A DNA stretch of 64,000 nt. Source: Sphingobacterium griseoflavum (GTDB lineage Bacteria; Bacteroidota; Bacteroidia; Sphingobacteriales; Sphingobacteriaceae). The stretch lies in assembly GCF_014653155.1 (NCBI RefSeq), contig NZ_BNAF01000010.1, positions 1-64,000 on the forward strand, written 5' to 3'. The translations under genes and the position numbers were made by a program. The notes beneath the pieces were generated by a model that ran no database searches, was not told where the DNA came from, and was given only the letters and a program-made list of their open reading frames with translations. Positions 8,045 through 17,082 of the stretch are shown here, piece by piece (the stretch's first letter is position 1; each line of letters opens with the position of its first letter).

Positions 8045-9532
8045 CTAATTGACACCATGCATCAACCTTTTTATCAACGGAGCTGATACGATTATCAATA
8101 AGCCGGCGGCCAAAGAGTACCAGGCGAGTTGCTGATAACCAGCTGTATACGTCATCAGCTTATCCATCAACGATGCTTTTTCCTCCGGCGAAGACATCCC
8201 CGCTCCCAATAAGCCCGCCACATATTGTCCATATGCACTAGCCAAAAACCACAAGCCCATCATCATGCCGCCCAAATGTCGAGGCGACAGCTTCGTGATC
8301 ATGGAGAGACCAATGGGTGAAAGGCATAACTCGCCTATGGTCACAGCTAAATAAGCTAATGTGAAAACACCAAGTGATGTTTTGCCGGATGCATCTGCGA
8401 AAAAACGTGTACCAAAAAATAGGTAGTACCCCAGTCCTAGAAATAGGAAGCCAAGTCCGAATTTTATCACCGTATTAGGTTCCAGTTTCTTTTTAGCCAA
8501 AGTTAGCCACAACAATCCTAATATTGGACTGAAGATGATGACAAATAAGGAGTTGGCACCATTATTAACCACATTGGGATCAATATGAAAAAAAAGCAGA
8601 TTCGTATTTAGATTACTATTGGCGAACAAAGCGAGCGAGCCCCCTGCTTGCTCAAAAATGGCAAAAAACAGGATGGAGAACAGGATAAGGGCCAATGCGG
8701 CCATTAATTGCTGCCTTACTTTCGATTCCTGCTCCCGAACAAGCTGATAAATAAAATAGCTCAACGCTAACGGACCGATGGTGTACATAAAAAGATCCGT
8801 GTAGTGGGTATTGTTGACCATAATGAAAATCAACGGAATAGATAACAAGGCGCCTACATAAACCAATACTTCCCGCCTGATTTTCGTTGGCTTGGGCAAA
8901 TGCGCGATGGGGCTATTGCCTATAGGACCCAGATGTTTTTTCGTCGCTGCGAAAATACTGATGCCAACAAGCATCACAATTGCTGCTGCCAAAAACGCCA
9001 AGTTCCAAGAATGCTCTTTACCCAACCAGACGCATAGTGCTCCGCCTAATAAAGCCCCGACATTGATCCCGGAATAAAAAATACCGAAACCAGCATCGCG
9101 ACGAGGATCCCCCTCCTTGTAAAGATCTCCAACCATGGAGGATATGTTCGGCTTAAAAAAACCTGTACCGATGATGGTTAGGGCAATACCGAAATAAAAG
9201 AATTGATGTGGATCGATCGCGATCAAACCGTTTCCCAAGATCATCAGTAAAGCACCAAAGGTCAGCGATCTTTTAAAACCGAGGATCTTGTCAGCAAAAA
9301 TACCACCCACAAAGGTGAACGCATAAACGAAGGCCTGTATCGCGCCATATTTTAAATTTGCATCTTTTTCGGAAAGCATAAGTTGGTCTACCATAAAAAT
9401 GGCCAACACCCCTCGCATGCCGTAAAAACAGAAGCGTTCCCACATTTCGACAAGGAACAAATACCATAGCTGTTTAGGATATTTGCCTTCAAAGTTTTGG
9501 ATTTCCTCCAAGGTAACTTGTTTTGACATCAC
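8045..9532 (-). CDS. POT-family proton-coupled peptide transporter (copy 1)
   Basis: Proton-driven di/tripeptide importer of the inner membrane (PTR2/POT family, MFS fold, about 12-14 segments). The 495-residue length is typical. The ExxER proton-coupling motif is present as VEMWERF near residue 30, and the second family signature as GTGFFKPNISSMVGDLY near residues 124-140. It is third in transcription order of three adjacent paralogs (13.0-8.0 kb, minus strand), 63 bases behind copy 2. Substrate differences between the copies cannot be read from the sequence. Confidence 0.93.
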   Translation of the reverse strand: MMSKQVTLEEIQNFEGKYPKQLWYLFLVEMWERFCFYGMRGVLAIFMVDQLMLSEKDANLKYGAIQAFVYAFTFVGGIFADKILGFKRSLTFGALLMILGNGLIAIDPHQFFYFGIALTIIGTGFFKPNISSMVGDLYKEGDPRRDAGFGIFYSGINVGALLGGALCVWLGKEHSWNLAFLAAAIVMLVGISIFAATKKHLGPIGNSPIAHLPKPTKIRREVLVYVGALLSIPLIFIMVNNTHYTDLFMYTIGPLALSYFIYQLVREQESKVRQQLMAALALILFSILFFAIFEQAGGSLALFANSNLNTNLLFFHIDPNVVNNGANSLFVIIFSPILGLLWLTLAKKKLEPNTVIKFGLGFLFLGLGYYLFFGTRFFADASGKTSLGVFTLAYLAVTIGELCLSPIGLSMITKLSPRHLGGMMMGLWFLASAYGQYVAGLLGAGMSSPEEKASLMDKLMTYTAGYQQLAWYSLAAGLLIIVSAPLIKRLMHGVN

Positions 9533-9556
9533 GTATATTGTTTGATCATAGCGTTG

Positions 9557-9580
9557 CTCATCGCCAAGAAGGCGGATGAG
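9557..9580. repeat. Inverted repeat between two POT genes
   Basis: CTCATCGCC (9557-9565) and GGCGGATGAG (9571-9580) pair with a single bulged base around the loop AAGAA. No T tract follows on the minus strand, so this looks like an mRNA-stabilising or attenuating hairpin inside the copy 2 to copy 1 transcript rather than a full terminator. Confidence 0.5.
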
Positions 9581-9595
9581 ATCGCGCGACTTAAT

Positions 9596-11365
9596 TTATT
9601 TTATGCCATGCATCAGCCTCTTGATGAGCGGATTTAGCACCATCACTAACAGACCGCCTGCCGCCGGAATGATGGTAAATAGAAGAAAGAAATGGCTGAG
9701 GGAGTAATTTTGTTGTATTGTTTCCACCTGTCCCCCTAAGATAGCAGCAAGTTTTTGTGCAATGGCAATGGCGAGATACCACATCCCAAACATAAAAGCG
9801 AGCATTCGCGCCGGAACCAATTTAGAAACGTATGATAGGCCTACCGGCGAAATAAATAACTCGCCCAGTGTGTGAAACAGATACGTCAAAACTAAGAAAA
9901 TCATCGATATCTTGGCACCATCACCTGCACCCCATGCACCATATCCCAAAATCAAGAATCCAATAGCAACCAAAATCAAACCATAGCCATACTTCATGGC
10001 GGCTGTCGGATTAAATTTGGAATCCCATATTTTCGAAACCGAGGAGGCCAATGCAATAATAAAAAATGAATTTAAAATGGAGAACCAAGAAACCTTGATG
10101 GCCGATTTCTCGGCCGTAAACTCGTTGTACAGCATCCAAATTCCAGCAGCCCAGATCATGATAAAACATGCGAATAAAATAATGTTTGACCAAGCAATTT
10201 TATGCCATGTGGCCTTCGCCAACCTGACAAGTACCCAAGAAATAATGGTTAGTGGCACAATTGTCAGCAACGTATTCATCAGGTTGAATGCCAGTAAACT
10301 ATTCCCGGTTAACTCCCTATCTACATAATCGCGCGCGACAAGTACTAAAGATGTGGCTCCTTGCTCGAAGCTCATAAAAAAGAAGATCAGGAAGAACCCT
10401 AGCAGGATCACGCCATACATACGGTCTCTCACCACGGTGGCATAACGTTGTATCCGGAGCACAATCAGTATTAAGAATAACACAAGCGCACCGATGACCA
10501 TTATATTTTGCCCCCTGAATGTTTCTGTATCCATAAATGCAAAAACATCAAGCACATTATTCTTAGACAATGGGTCATTGAAAGCATAAACAAAACCTAC
10601 AATTCCGACGACTGCCATCAACAATACATCGATTGCTGTAAAATTGTTGTGTCTAGTTTCTCCAGCCTCCAAATTGTGGATAGCCGTTTTCTTATTTCGC
10701 TCGGTTTTTTTATCCAATATACCCAAACGCCCCAACAAGGGGCCGGCAAGCCAAAACTGAAACGTACCAAGCAACATGAAAATACCAGCGAGCCCAAAAC
10801 CCCAATGCCATCCTACTGTTTCCGCTAAATAACCACATAGCATCATGCCGAAAAATGCACCAGCATTGACTCCCATGTAGAATATGGTGTAGGCACCATC
10901 TTTCTTTTCTGGTAAGAGTTTGTACATCTCACCGAGTATCGCTGGCATATTAGGCTTAAAAAAACCAGTACCGATAACCAAACAGCCCAACCCAACAAAA
11001 AACAGTAGCGGGGTATCGAAGGCCATCGATGCATGTCCCACCGTCATGATGGCCGCACCTACGATAACAGCCGCTCGAGAACCAATAAACTTATCAGCAA
11101 TAACACCCCCAAAAATTGGCGTGATATAAAGTAACATAGCGTACGTGCCATATAAGGCTCCGGCCTGTTCTGCGGTCCATCCCCATCCGGGGTTAGCGCC
11201 CAGTACGGAAGCCGTTAAAAACTGAATTAATAATACCCGCATTCCGTAAAACGAAAAGCGTTCCCACATCTCGGTAAAGAAAAGAACGAAAAGACCTGCT
11301 GGATGTCCCAATACTCGTCCGCCATTGCCATCAACAGTAGATGCAGCCGAAGAATTTTCTCTCAT
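9596..11365 (-). CDS. POT-family proton-coupled peptide transporter (copy 2, long form)
   Basis: Peptide/proton symporter of 589 residues, longer than its neighbours by about 70-90 residues because of extra segments in the central region (around GHNN/NFTAIDVLL and beyond). The ExxER motif reads TEMWERFSFYGMR and the second signature GTGFFKPNMPAILGEMY. I place the start at the ATG at 11365 (MRENSSAAS) because a -7 promoter box lies at 11384-11391; the ATG at 11371 is also possible, but the in-frame ATG at 11401 is upstream of the promoter. Likely co-transcribed with copy 1. Confidence 0.9.
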   Translation of the reverse strand: MRENSSAASTVDGNGGRVLGHPAGLFVLFFTEMWERFSFYGMRVLLIQFLTASVLGANPGWGWTAEQAGALYGTYAMLLYITPIFGGVIADKFIGSRAAVIVGAAIMTVGHASMAFDTPLLFFVGLGCLVIGTGFFKPNMPAILGEMYKLLPEKKDGAYTIFYMGVNAGAFFGMMLCGYLAETVGWHWGFGLAGIFMLLGTFQFWLAGPLLGRLGILDKKTERNKKTAIHNLEAGETRHNNFTAIDVLLMAVVGIVGFVYAFNDPLSKNNVLDVFAFMDTETFRGQNIMVIGALVLFLILIVLRIQRYATVVRDRMYGVILLGFFLIFFFMSFEQGATSLVLVARDYVDRELTGNSLLAFNLMNTLLTIVPLTIISWVLVRLAKATWHKIAWSNIILFACFIMIWAAGIWMLYNEFTAEKSAIKVSWFSILNSFFIIALASSVSKIWDSKFNPTAAMKYGYGLILVAIGFLILGYGAWGAGDGAKISMIFLVLTYLFHTLGELFISPVGLSYVSKLVPARMLAFMFGMWYLAIAIAQKLAAILGGQVETIQQNYSLSHFFLLFTIIPAAGGLLVMVLNPLIKRLMHGIK

Positions 11366-11383
11366 ACACATGAATTTGATTGC

Positions 11384-11391
11384 CAAAAGTA
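11384..11391 (-). promoter_or_regulatory. -7 promoter element of POT copy 2
   Basis: On the minus strand this reads TACTTTTG, a full match to TAnnTTTG, 18 bases before the chosen ATG. Together with the terminator at 11421-11452 it separates copy 2 from copy 3 as an independent transcript. Confidence 0.55.
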
Positions 11392-11420
11392 AGCAAATCA
11401 ATCAAAATAAATGTTCGTGT

Positions 11421-11452
11421 AAAAAAAAATGCCCGTAACAAGTTTACGAGCA
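11421..11452 (-). terminator. Rho-independent terminator of POT copy 3
   Basis: On the minus strand TGCTCGTAA and TTACGGGCA pair over 9 positions (one G-U) around loop ACTTG and are followed by a run of nine T. This is a textbook terminator 24 bases past the stop of copy 3. Confidence 0.85.
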
Positions 11453-11475
11453 TCTTTTAGTTGTCAGTAAATAGC

Positions 11476-13047
11476 TTAGTTGATACCGTGCATCATTTTC
11501 TTTAATAAAGGATTGAATAGCAATAGTAATAAGCCAGCACCTATAGGTAGTCCGGCGATAATCAAGAAAAAAGTCGACATGGAATACATTTCAGTGATTT
11601 TATCGATTAATCCTCCGCTAAGTCCAGCCATCTTATTTGCTATAGCGGAAGCCAAGAACCAAAAACCGAAAATTAGTCCGATAAATTTCTTGGGAGATAG
11701 TTTACTCATGTAAGAGAGTCCTACGGGAGAAACACACAACTCGCCCGTCGTATGGAAGAAATAAGCCAATATCAACCAAATCATGCTAATAGATGCTGTA
11801 GCGGCACCCGGAGGGATGCGCATACTGCCGTAAGACAAAACCAAAAACCCGACGCCAACCAGCGTTAATCCTAATGCAAATTTAACCGGTCCAGAGGGAT
11901 TCCAAACTTTCTCCCAAAATTTGCTAAAAGAGGAAGCCAGTGTGACAATGAAAAATGCATTTAAAATCTGAAACCAAGCCACGGTAACCTCTGTTACATC
12001 AGAGGTAAACTCCCTATGGATTTTCCATATGCCCAATAACATAATCGAGAAGAAAGAAACCATCGTGAAGATAATGGTCAGGGGATACTGTTTAATAATC
12101 TTCGCCGCTAATTTGCTCAAGACGTAAGTAACGACCAATATCGGTAATAATGTGAGTATCGCGTCCACCCATTTGAATGTAACACCGGCAGTGCCTTCCA
12201 ACACCCTTTGTGTATAATTTTTAGCGAAGATGGTCATTGAGCCGCCGGCTTGCTCAAACGCAAGAAAGAAAAATACACTCGCGATAATCAATACTGCTAC
12301 TACGATCAGGCGATCTTTAACAATATTTGCCGGTAAGATGCTTGCATCCACATCTACTTTCACATCGATTACCTTCTTTGGTTTGTCGCCGATGACGCCA
12401 AAAATACGTTGACCAAAATAAAACTGTAGCATACCGAAGAACATAAACACACCCGCCAAGCCAAAACCGTAATGCCAGCCTATTTTCTCACCGATATATC
12501 CGCACAGCAGTGAACCGAGGAAGGCCCCAGCATTGATACCCATGTAGAATATGGTATAACCAGAATCTTTCTTGGCGCTGTTATCTGGATAGAGTTGACC
12601 AACCATAGACGAGATATTTGGTTTGAACAAGCCGTTTCCTAATATCATCAATCCCAATCCTATGTAGAAGAACGTTTTTGTGTACCCTTCCAATGCCATC
12701 GATGCATGCCCTAAAGTCATGATGAGTGCCCCTAGCAAGATAGCTTTCTTATACCCCGTTAACCGATCTGCAATCATGCCGCCGATAAGCGGTGTCGCGT
12801 AAACCAGGCCTGTGTACCAGCCATAGAGCTCCATAGCTTGGGCGTTCGACCAGCCCCAGCCTTTGTCCGCAATTTCGGTGATCAGAAACGTAACCAATAG
12901 GGCCCGCATACCATAGTAGCTAAACCGTTCCCACATTTCCGTGAAGAAAAGAACGAACAAGCTAGCCGGATGTCCCATCACCATTTTGTCGTCTAAACCC
13001 TGTTTAGCAAGGTGGCTGACAAGGACTTCATCTCGTTGTTGATTCAT
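11476..13047 (-). CDS. POT-family proton-coupled peptide transporter (copy 3)
   Basis: Peptide/proton symporter of 523 residues and the first of the three paralogs in transcription order. It carries TEMWERFSYYGMR (ExxERFxYY, the best match to the family consensus of the three), GNGLFKPNISSMVGQLY as second signature, and the family's C-terminal GELCVSPVGLSYMSKLSP block. It ends with MMHGIN, similar to the ends of the other two copies (MHGVN, MHGIK), which supports origin by tandem duplication. Own terminator at 11421-11452. Confidence 0.93.
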   Translation of the reverse strand: MNQQRDEVLVSHLAKQGLDDKMVMGHPASLFVLFFTEMWERFSYYGMRALLVTFLITEIADKGWGWSNAQAMELYGWYTGLVYATPLIGGMIADRLTGYKKAILLGALIMTLGHASMALEGYTKTFFYIGLGLMILGNGLFKPNISSMVGQLYPDNSAKKDSGYTIFYMGINAGAFLGSLLCGYIGEKIGWHYGFGLAGVFMFFGMLQFYFGQRIFGVIGDKPKKVIDVKVDVDASILPANIVKDRLIVVAVLIIASVFFFLAFEQAGGSMTIFAKNYTQRVLEGTAGVTFKWVDAILTLLPILVVTYVLSKLAAKIIKQYPLTIIFTMVSFFSIMLLGIWKIHREFTSDVTEVTVAWFQILNAFFIVTLASSFSKFWEKVWNPSGPVKFALGLTLVGVGFLVLSYGSMRIPPGAATASISMIWLILAYFFHTTGELCVSPVGLSYMSKLSPKKFIGLIFGFWFLASAIANKMAGLSGGLIDKITEMYSMSTFFLIIAGLPIGAGLLLLLFNPLLKKMMHGIN

Positions 13048-13164
13048 GTTTTTAAATTAGTATATGTTGCTTATAATTCATATTCAGGTGCTGACACGCC
13101 GATCAGATTTTAGTATTTGTACTACAAAGAAAACAAAAAAACGCGTTATCTCTTGCTACCTTAA

Positions 13165-14055
13165 CTACAAACCGCTCTTTTTTGCTTTTATGGCCTGCCC
13201 GGGTTTTACATCCACGTGGACATCTGGGAGACCGGTATTTTGGAAAGACACATTTCGTTGCAGCACAAGATTCCCATTTTCAATTGTGTACGCATCATAG
13301 CTCAAATCTGGTCCGTAGAAATCGTATGATCCTATCACTGTGCTGTCTGCAGGCACGATATGGTCAAAAACAATCCGCTTTTTGTCGGCGTCCAAGCGAA
13401 GATACATTGCGATATGGCGCGCAAAACGGAAAATTTTACGCGTACTTTTTACATGATCATCAAATACCGCTTTGCCAAGTTGATAGCTGGATCCATCAAA
13501 TTGTAAAATTTCGATTACTTTTTGCATCTGCTGCGGCGTATGTCCTTTCCAACCAAGTAGTATATAGTCATCTCCCAACGACGCGATATCATAATATTGC
13601 GCTCCATACCATTCGCTGGGTTTCAGGTTAACGTATTCGGGGTCGATAATCTCGAACGTCTTGTCCAGAAGCGGCACCAACTGCAATTCGCCGTGTTGCG
13701 ATTTTGTTTGGATAGCACCATAGTACAAGTATGAGCCATCGTCCAATGGTATATTCCAAGAGAAAATACGAAACCTTCCGTTTGGAGCTTGCAAATTCGA
13801 AATCATGTCTAGCTTAGGGAAACTGTAAAGAAAGGAATAGCGTTCTTTGAGTGCCGACACCAGCGTTTTAACAAACAAGAAGTTTTTCTCTAAACGTTCC
13901 GGTTCTGCTTTGCTTCCAAACATCTCTTTGCCAAGACGCAAAAGGCTATCTTGCCAGCGATCCATCTTGTGGAAATTGACTTGCGCCACGCCATTAAAAC
14001 AGCAACTACTTAGGAAACAGCTGATAACAAAGGCTCGAATAAAGAAAAACTTCAT
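13165..14055 (-). CDS. Exported hypothetical protein
   Basis: Protein of 296 residues with an N-terminal export signal. The region FLSSC (14-18) fits a lipoprotein box with the cysteine at 18, though cleavage after GVAQ (~25) is also possible. The mature part has no membrane segment and no motif that I recognise; it contains many beta-strand-like stretches (RFRIFSWNIPLDDGSYLYYG). It is the last gene of a minus-strand run behind the isomerase-like gene (9-base gap). Function unknown; extracytoplasmic location is inferred. Confidence 0.75.
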   Translation of the reverse strand: MKFFFIRAFVISCFLSSCCFNGVAQVNFHKMDRWQDSLLRLGKEMFGSKAEPERLEKNFLFVKTLVSALKERYSFLYSFPKLDMISNLQAPNGRFRIFSWNIPLDDGSYLYYGAIQTKSQHGELQLVPLLDKTFEIIDPEYVNLKPSEWYGAQYYDIASLGDDYILLGWKGHTPQQMQKVIEILQFDGSSYQLGKAVFDDHVKSTRKIFRFARHIAMYLRLDADKKRIVFDHIVPADSTVIGSYDFYGPDLSYDAYTIENGNLVLQRNVSFQNTGLPDVHVDVKPGQAIKAKKSGL

Positions 14056-14064
14056 ACAACCGAT

Positions 14065-14949
14065 TTAAAGCGTTTTGAAACGCTCCAACAGCTTTTTCGT
14101 AGCTAATATACCTTCCTCCTCAGATAGTTTGGACCCTTCATACTCAATACCGACAAAACCTTTGAAGCCAGAATTTTTCACGATCTTCATCATCCTTTCG
14201 TAATCAATTTGTGTCTCATTTCCACTTGCATCAAAATCGTGCGTTTTTGCACTGACGCCCTTCGCAAATGGCATCAAATCTTGAACGCCTTGGTAACGGT
14301 CATACTCGTAGAAGTTTCCGAAATCAGGTAAGCTCCCACAATTTTTCTTGTTAACGGTTTTCAATACGTCTGACAACCAATCGCCATGCGAAGAAATGCC
14401 GCCGTGGTTTTCAACAATTATATTGATCTTCGCTTTTTTGCCATAGTCTGCCAAAGAAGACAAGCTCTCAACGACCCGTCCTTTTACTTCATCCGGCGTC
14501 CCTTTTCCCGCAGCGTTAACGCGAATAGCTTTACAGCCTAGGAATGCAGCGGCATCAATCCATTTGTGATGGTTCTCGATAGCCGACATGCGCTTCGCGT
14601 TCTCCGCATCACCCAAGTTTCCTTCCCCATCAATCATGATCAACACGTTGGTTACGCCATTGTCTTTGGCACGATTTTTCAAGTCTTTTAAGTAACTCAT
14701 ATCTTGAGCTTTATCTTTAAAGAACTGATTGACATATTCAACACCATAGATGCCGAATTTTTTAGCAGCAAGTTCCGGAAAATCGATATTTTTCAGGTCA
14801 CCTTTGAATAGGGTCTTATGCAAAGACCACTGTGCCAAAGAAATATCAAACCAAGATTTCTTGGCCGCAAATACGTCCAGCGATGGCGCCAGCGCAAAAC
14901 CAGCTGTTGCCAGTCCAACATGTTTTAAAAAGTTTCTTCTTGAGTTCAT
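14065..14949 (-). CDS. Exported sugar phosphate isomerase/epimerase-like TIM-barrel protein
   Basis: Protein of 294 residues of the xylose isomerase-like TIM-barrel group (AP_endonuc_2 family). The N-terminus SRRNFLKHVG followed by a hydrophobic stretch to ~28 is a twin-arginine signal, so the folded enzyme is probably exported to the periplasm. Barrel landmarks include VENHGG, SLPDFGNF, KTHDFD and the late FVGIEYEG with an acidic metal-ligand candidate. The exact substrate is not known; hydroxypyruvate isomerase or 3-keto-sugar type reactions are possible. It follows the LutA-like gene by 18 bases. Confidence 0.85.
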   Translation of the reverse strand: MNSRRNFLKHVGLATAGFALAPSLDVFAAKKSWFDISLAQWSLHKTLFKGDLKNIDFPELAAKKFGIYGVEYVNQFFKDKAQDMSYLKDLKNRAKDNGVTNVLIMIDGEGNLGDAENAKRMSAIENHHKWIDAAAFLGCKAIRVNAAGKGTPDEVKGRVVESLSSLADYGKKAKINIIVENHGGISSHGDWLSDVLKTVNKKNCGSLPDFGNFYEYDRYQGVQDLMPFAKGVSAKTHDFDASGNETQIDYERMMKIVKNSGFKGFVGIEYEGSKLSEEEGILATKKLLERFKTL

Positions 14950-14967
14950 TGTGTTAGCTTTTGTGTG

Positions 14968-15696
14968 TTAAATATTTGCCCACCCCGATGTCAATACATC
15001 GGCGAGGTGTTTTGTTTTTATAGGAAGCTGCCGCTTGTCGATATAAGCTTGCAATTGCAGGAGGCAAGTGCTGTCTGTAGAGATAATGTAGTCCGCTCGC
15101 GCGGTTAGCGCCGCTTGCACCCGTTGCTCGGCCATCGAAACTGATTCTTCTGCATATTTCACTGCAAACGTACTACCGAATCCACAGCGAGCATCATTTT
15201 CGTCTAGATCAATGATTTCCAAACCACCCACTTGCTCCAGCAATTGCCGCGGTTCATCCTTCATGGTAAATAGATGTTTTGCTGCACAGGCCTCGTGGTA
15301 AACTGCCGTTCCCACCAACTCTGCACCAAAATAGTCTTTTTTGAGTATATTCACCAAAAAATCACTTAGTTCGTACATGTTGCCCTGCACATTCCGACAG
15401 CGATTGTGCACAGTGGAATTCGTGAACAAATCGTGGTAACCATTTTTAACCATGCCGGAGCAGGTTGCAGATGGAGAGACTATATAACAGTCATCGGAAA
15501 AGTCTTGTAGAAATTTAAGTCCTAGTTCTTTGGCCTCATCCCAAAACCCCGCCGTGTAAGCAAGCTCACCACAACAGGTCTGGTTGGGATTGTAAACAAC
15601 TTCGCAACCGGCCTTCTGTAAAAGTTTAATGCTATTGAATGCCGTTTCTGGATAGATCTGATCTACGAAACAGGGAATAAAAAGCTGTACTTTCAT
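14968..15696 (-). CDS. LutA/YkgE-like Fe-S oxidoreductase (CCG domains)
   Basis: Protein of 242 residues with two CCG (cysteine-rich) domains, as in LutA/YkgE, a subunit of L-lactate dehydrogenase complex LutABC. Cysteine motifs seen: C9 in FIPCF, CCG at 41-43, HEACAAKHLF, and CGFGSTF in the second half. These bind an Fe-S centre in relatives. LutB and LutC are not adjacent here; instead the gene overlaps a UMF1 transporter by 4 bases. It may work with partners elsewhere or in a different oxidation. Confidence 0.85.
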   Translation of the reverse strand: MKVQLFIPCFVDQIYPETAFNSIKLLQKAGCEVVYNPNQTCCGELAYTAGFWDEAKELGLKFLQDFSDDCYIVSPSATCSGMVKNGYHDLFTNSTVHNRCRNVQGNMYELSDFLVNILKKDYFGAELVGTAVYHEACAAKHLFTMKDEPRQLLEQVGGLEIIDLDENDARCGFGSTFAVKYAEESVSMAEQRVQAALTARADYIISTDSTCLLQLQAYIDKRQLPIKTKHLADVLTSGWANI

Positions 15697-17000
15697 GTGG
15701 TCATCAACTTATTGAACCGTAAAATACGAAATAGCAAAGCTATGCCGATAATAAAGAATATGGATAAAGCCAAGGCTGAATAACGGATATTATGTGTTAC
15801 CTGTTCGATCAGAGCAAAGGCAAACAGCCCCATTACAATGGCCAATTTTTCCGTCACGTCATAGAAACTAAAATAAGAGGTTGTATCTTTTGTGTTTTGA
15901 GGCAGGAATTTAGAATAGGTAGAACGGGAAAGCGACTGTATGCCCCCCATTACCAATCCCACCACACAGGCTAGGGTGTAAAAGGCAGTTTCCGACTTGA
16001 CAAAAAAGGCTGATACGCATATACCTATCCACACGGTGATGACGAAAATAAGGATCTTGATATTTCCGTACCGCTCAGAGAGTTTTGACATGAGTAATGC
16101 ACCGAAAATCGCCACCAATTGAATAAGGAGTATCGTAACAATAAGCTTGCTGCTTTCCATGTGCAACTCTTTGGCGCCAAATGCCGCTGCTACGATCATA
16201 ACCGTCTGCACGCCTGCCGCATAGAAAAAATAGGCCGGCAAAAATCGTTTGATACGTTCTAACTTCCCGATTTTGCGTAATACTATTCTGAATTCTATAA
16301 CCACCGTACGAAAAATCCCTTTTGACGCACGAATAGGCGAACGTTGATTATTCGGCAATGCCCTGAAAGGAATAGTGGCGAAAGCAGCCCACCACACACC
16401 CACCAGTAGAAAAGACAATCGCGGCCCAAATGTAGGGTCGGTAATTCCGAATGTTTCTGGTGAAAGGATAAACACGAGGCATAGCAACTGCAGTAAAACA
16501 CATCCAACGTAGCCGTAAGCGAATCCTTGGGCGCTAACACGGTCCTGCTGATCAGCAGTTGCAATCTCGGGCAAATACGAATTATTGAATAAAACTCCAC
16601 CAATATAGCCCATCGCAGCCATCGCAAATAAAATGATGCTAATCTCCAACGTTTCGATTCGGAAGAAAAATAAGCCCATACACGATGCTGCACCAAAATA
16701 AGTAAAAAACATCATGATAGGTTTTCGCCTGCCTTGAACATCCGCGTAAGACGATATGAAAGGTAGCGCAAGTGCCATGAGCAAATATGCGATCGCCAAA
16801 GTGAAATTGGATAAGGCGGTATTGATGACCTTAAAGCCAAAAAAAGTGACCACATCACCATGTTCTTCCGACTGGGTAATGGCTGTGTAATATGCAGGGA
16901 AAATGGTGGATGTAATAACTAGGTTGTAAGCCGAGTTTGCCCAATCGTACATGGACCAAGATCGAATCAAGCGCTTGTCGTTTTTTTTGATGCCCTGCAT
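15693..17000 (-). CDS. UMF1-family MFS transporter
   Basis: Inner-membrane MFS protein of 435 residues of the UMF1 (Atg22-like) family. The family hallmark YDWANSAYNLVITSTIFP is near residues 19-36. About 12 hydrophobic segments are visible. It is the first gene of a tight minus-strand operon, with the LutA-like gene overlapping its stop codon by 4 bases. The substrate is unknown; coupling to a LutA-like protein suggests import or export of a small organic acid, which is inference only. Confidence 0.88.
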   Translation of the reverse strand: MQGIKKNDKRLIRSWSMYDWANSAYNLVITSTIFPAYYTAITQSEEHGDVVTFFGFKVINTALSNFTLAIAYLLMALALPFISSYADVQGRRKPIMMFFTYFGAASCMGLFFFRIETLEISIILFAMAAMGYIGGVLFNNSYLPEIATADQQDRVSAQGFAYGYVGCVLLQLLCLVFILSPETFGITDPTFGPRLSFLLVGVWWAAFATIPFRALPNNQRSPIRASKGIFRTVVIEFRIVLRKIGKLERIKRFLPAYFFYAAGVQTVMIVAAAFGAKELHMESSKLIVTILLIQLVAIFGALLMSKLSERYGNIKILIFVITVWIGICVSAFFVKSETAFYTLACVVGLVMGGIQSLSRSTYSKFLPQNTKDTTSYFSFYDVTEKLAIVMGLFAFALIEQVTHNIRYSALALSIFFIIGIALLFRILRFNKLMTT

Positions 17001-17082
17001 AAATTTAAAGCGAATATAACAATGTTAGCTAAATATAAATAACCGCATGATAAATTTACGTGAAAAATTGTCCATCGATTTG

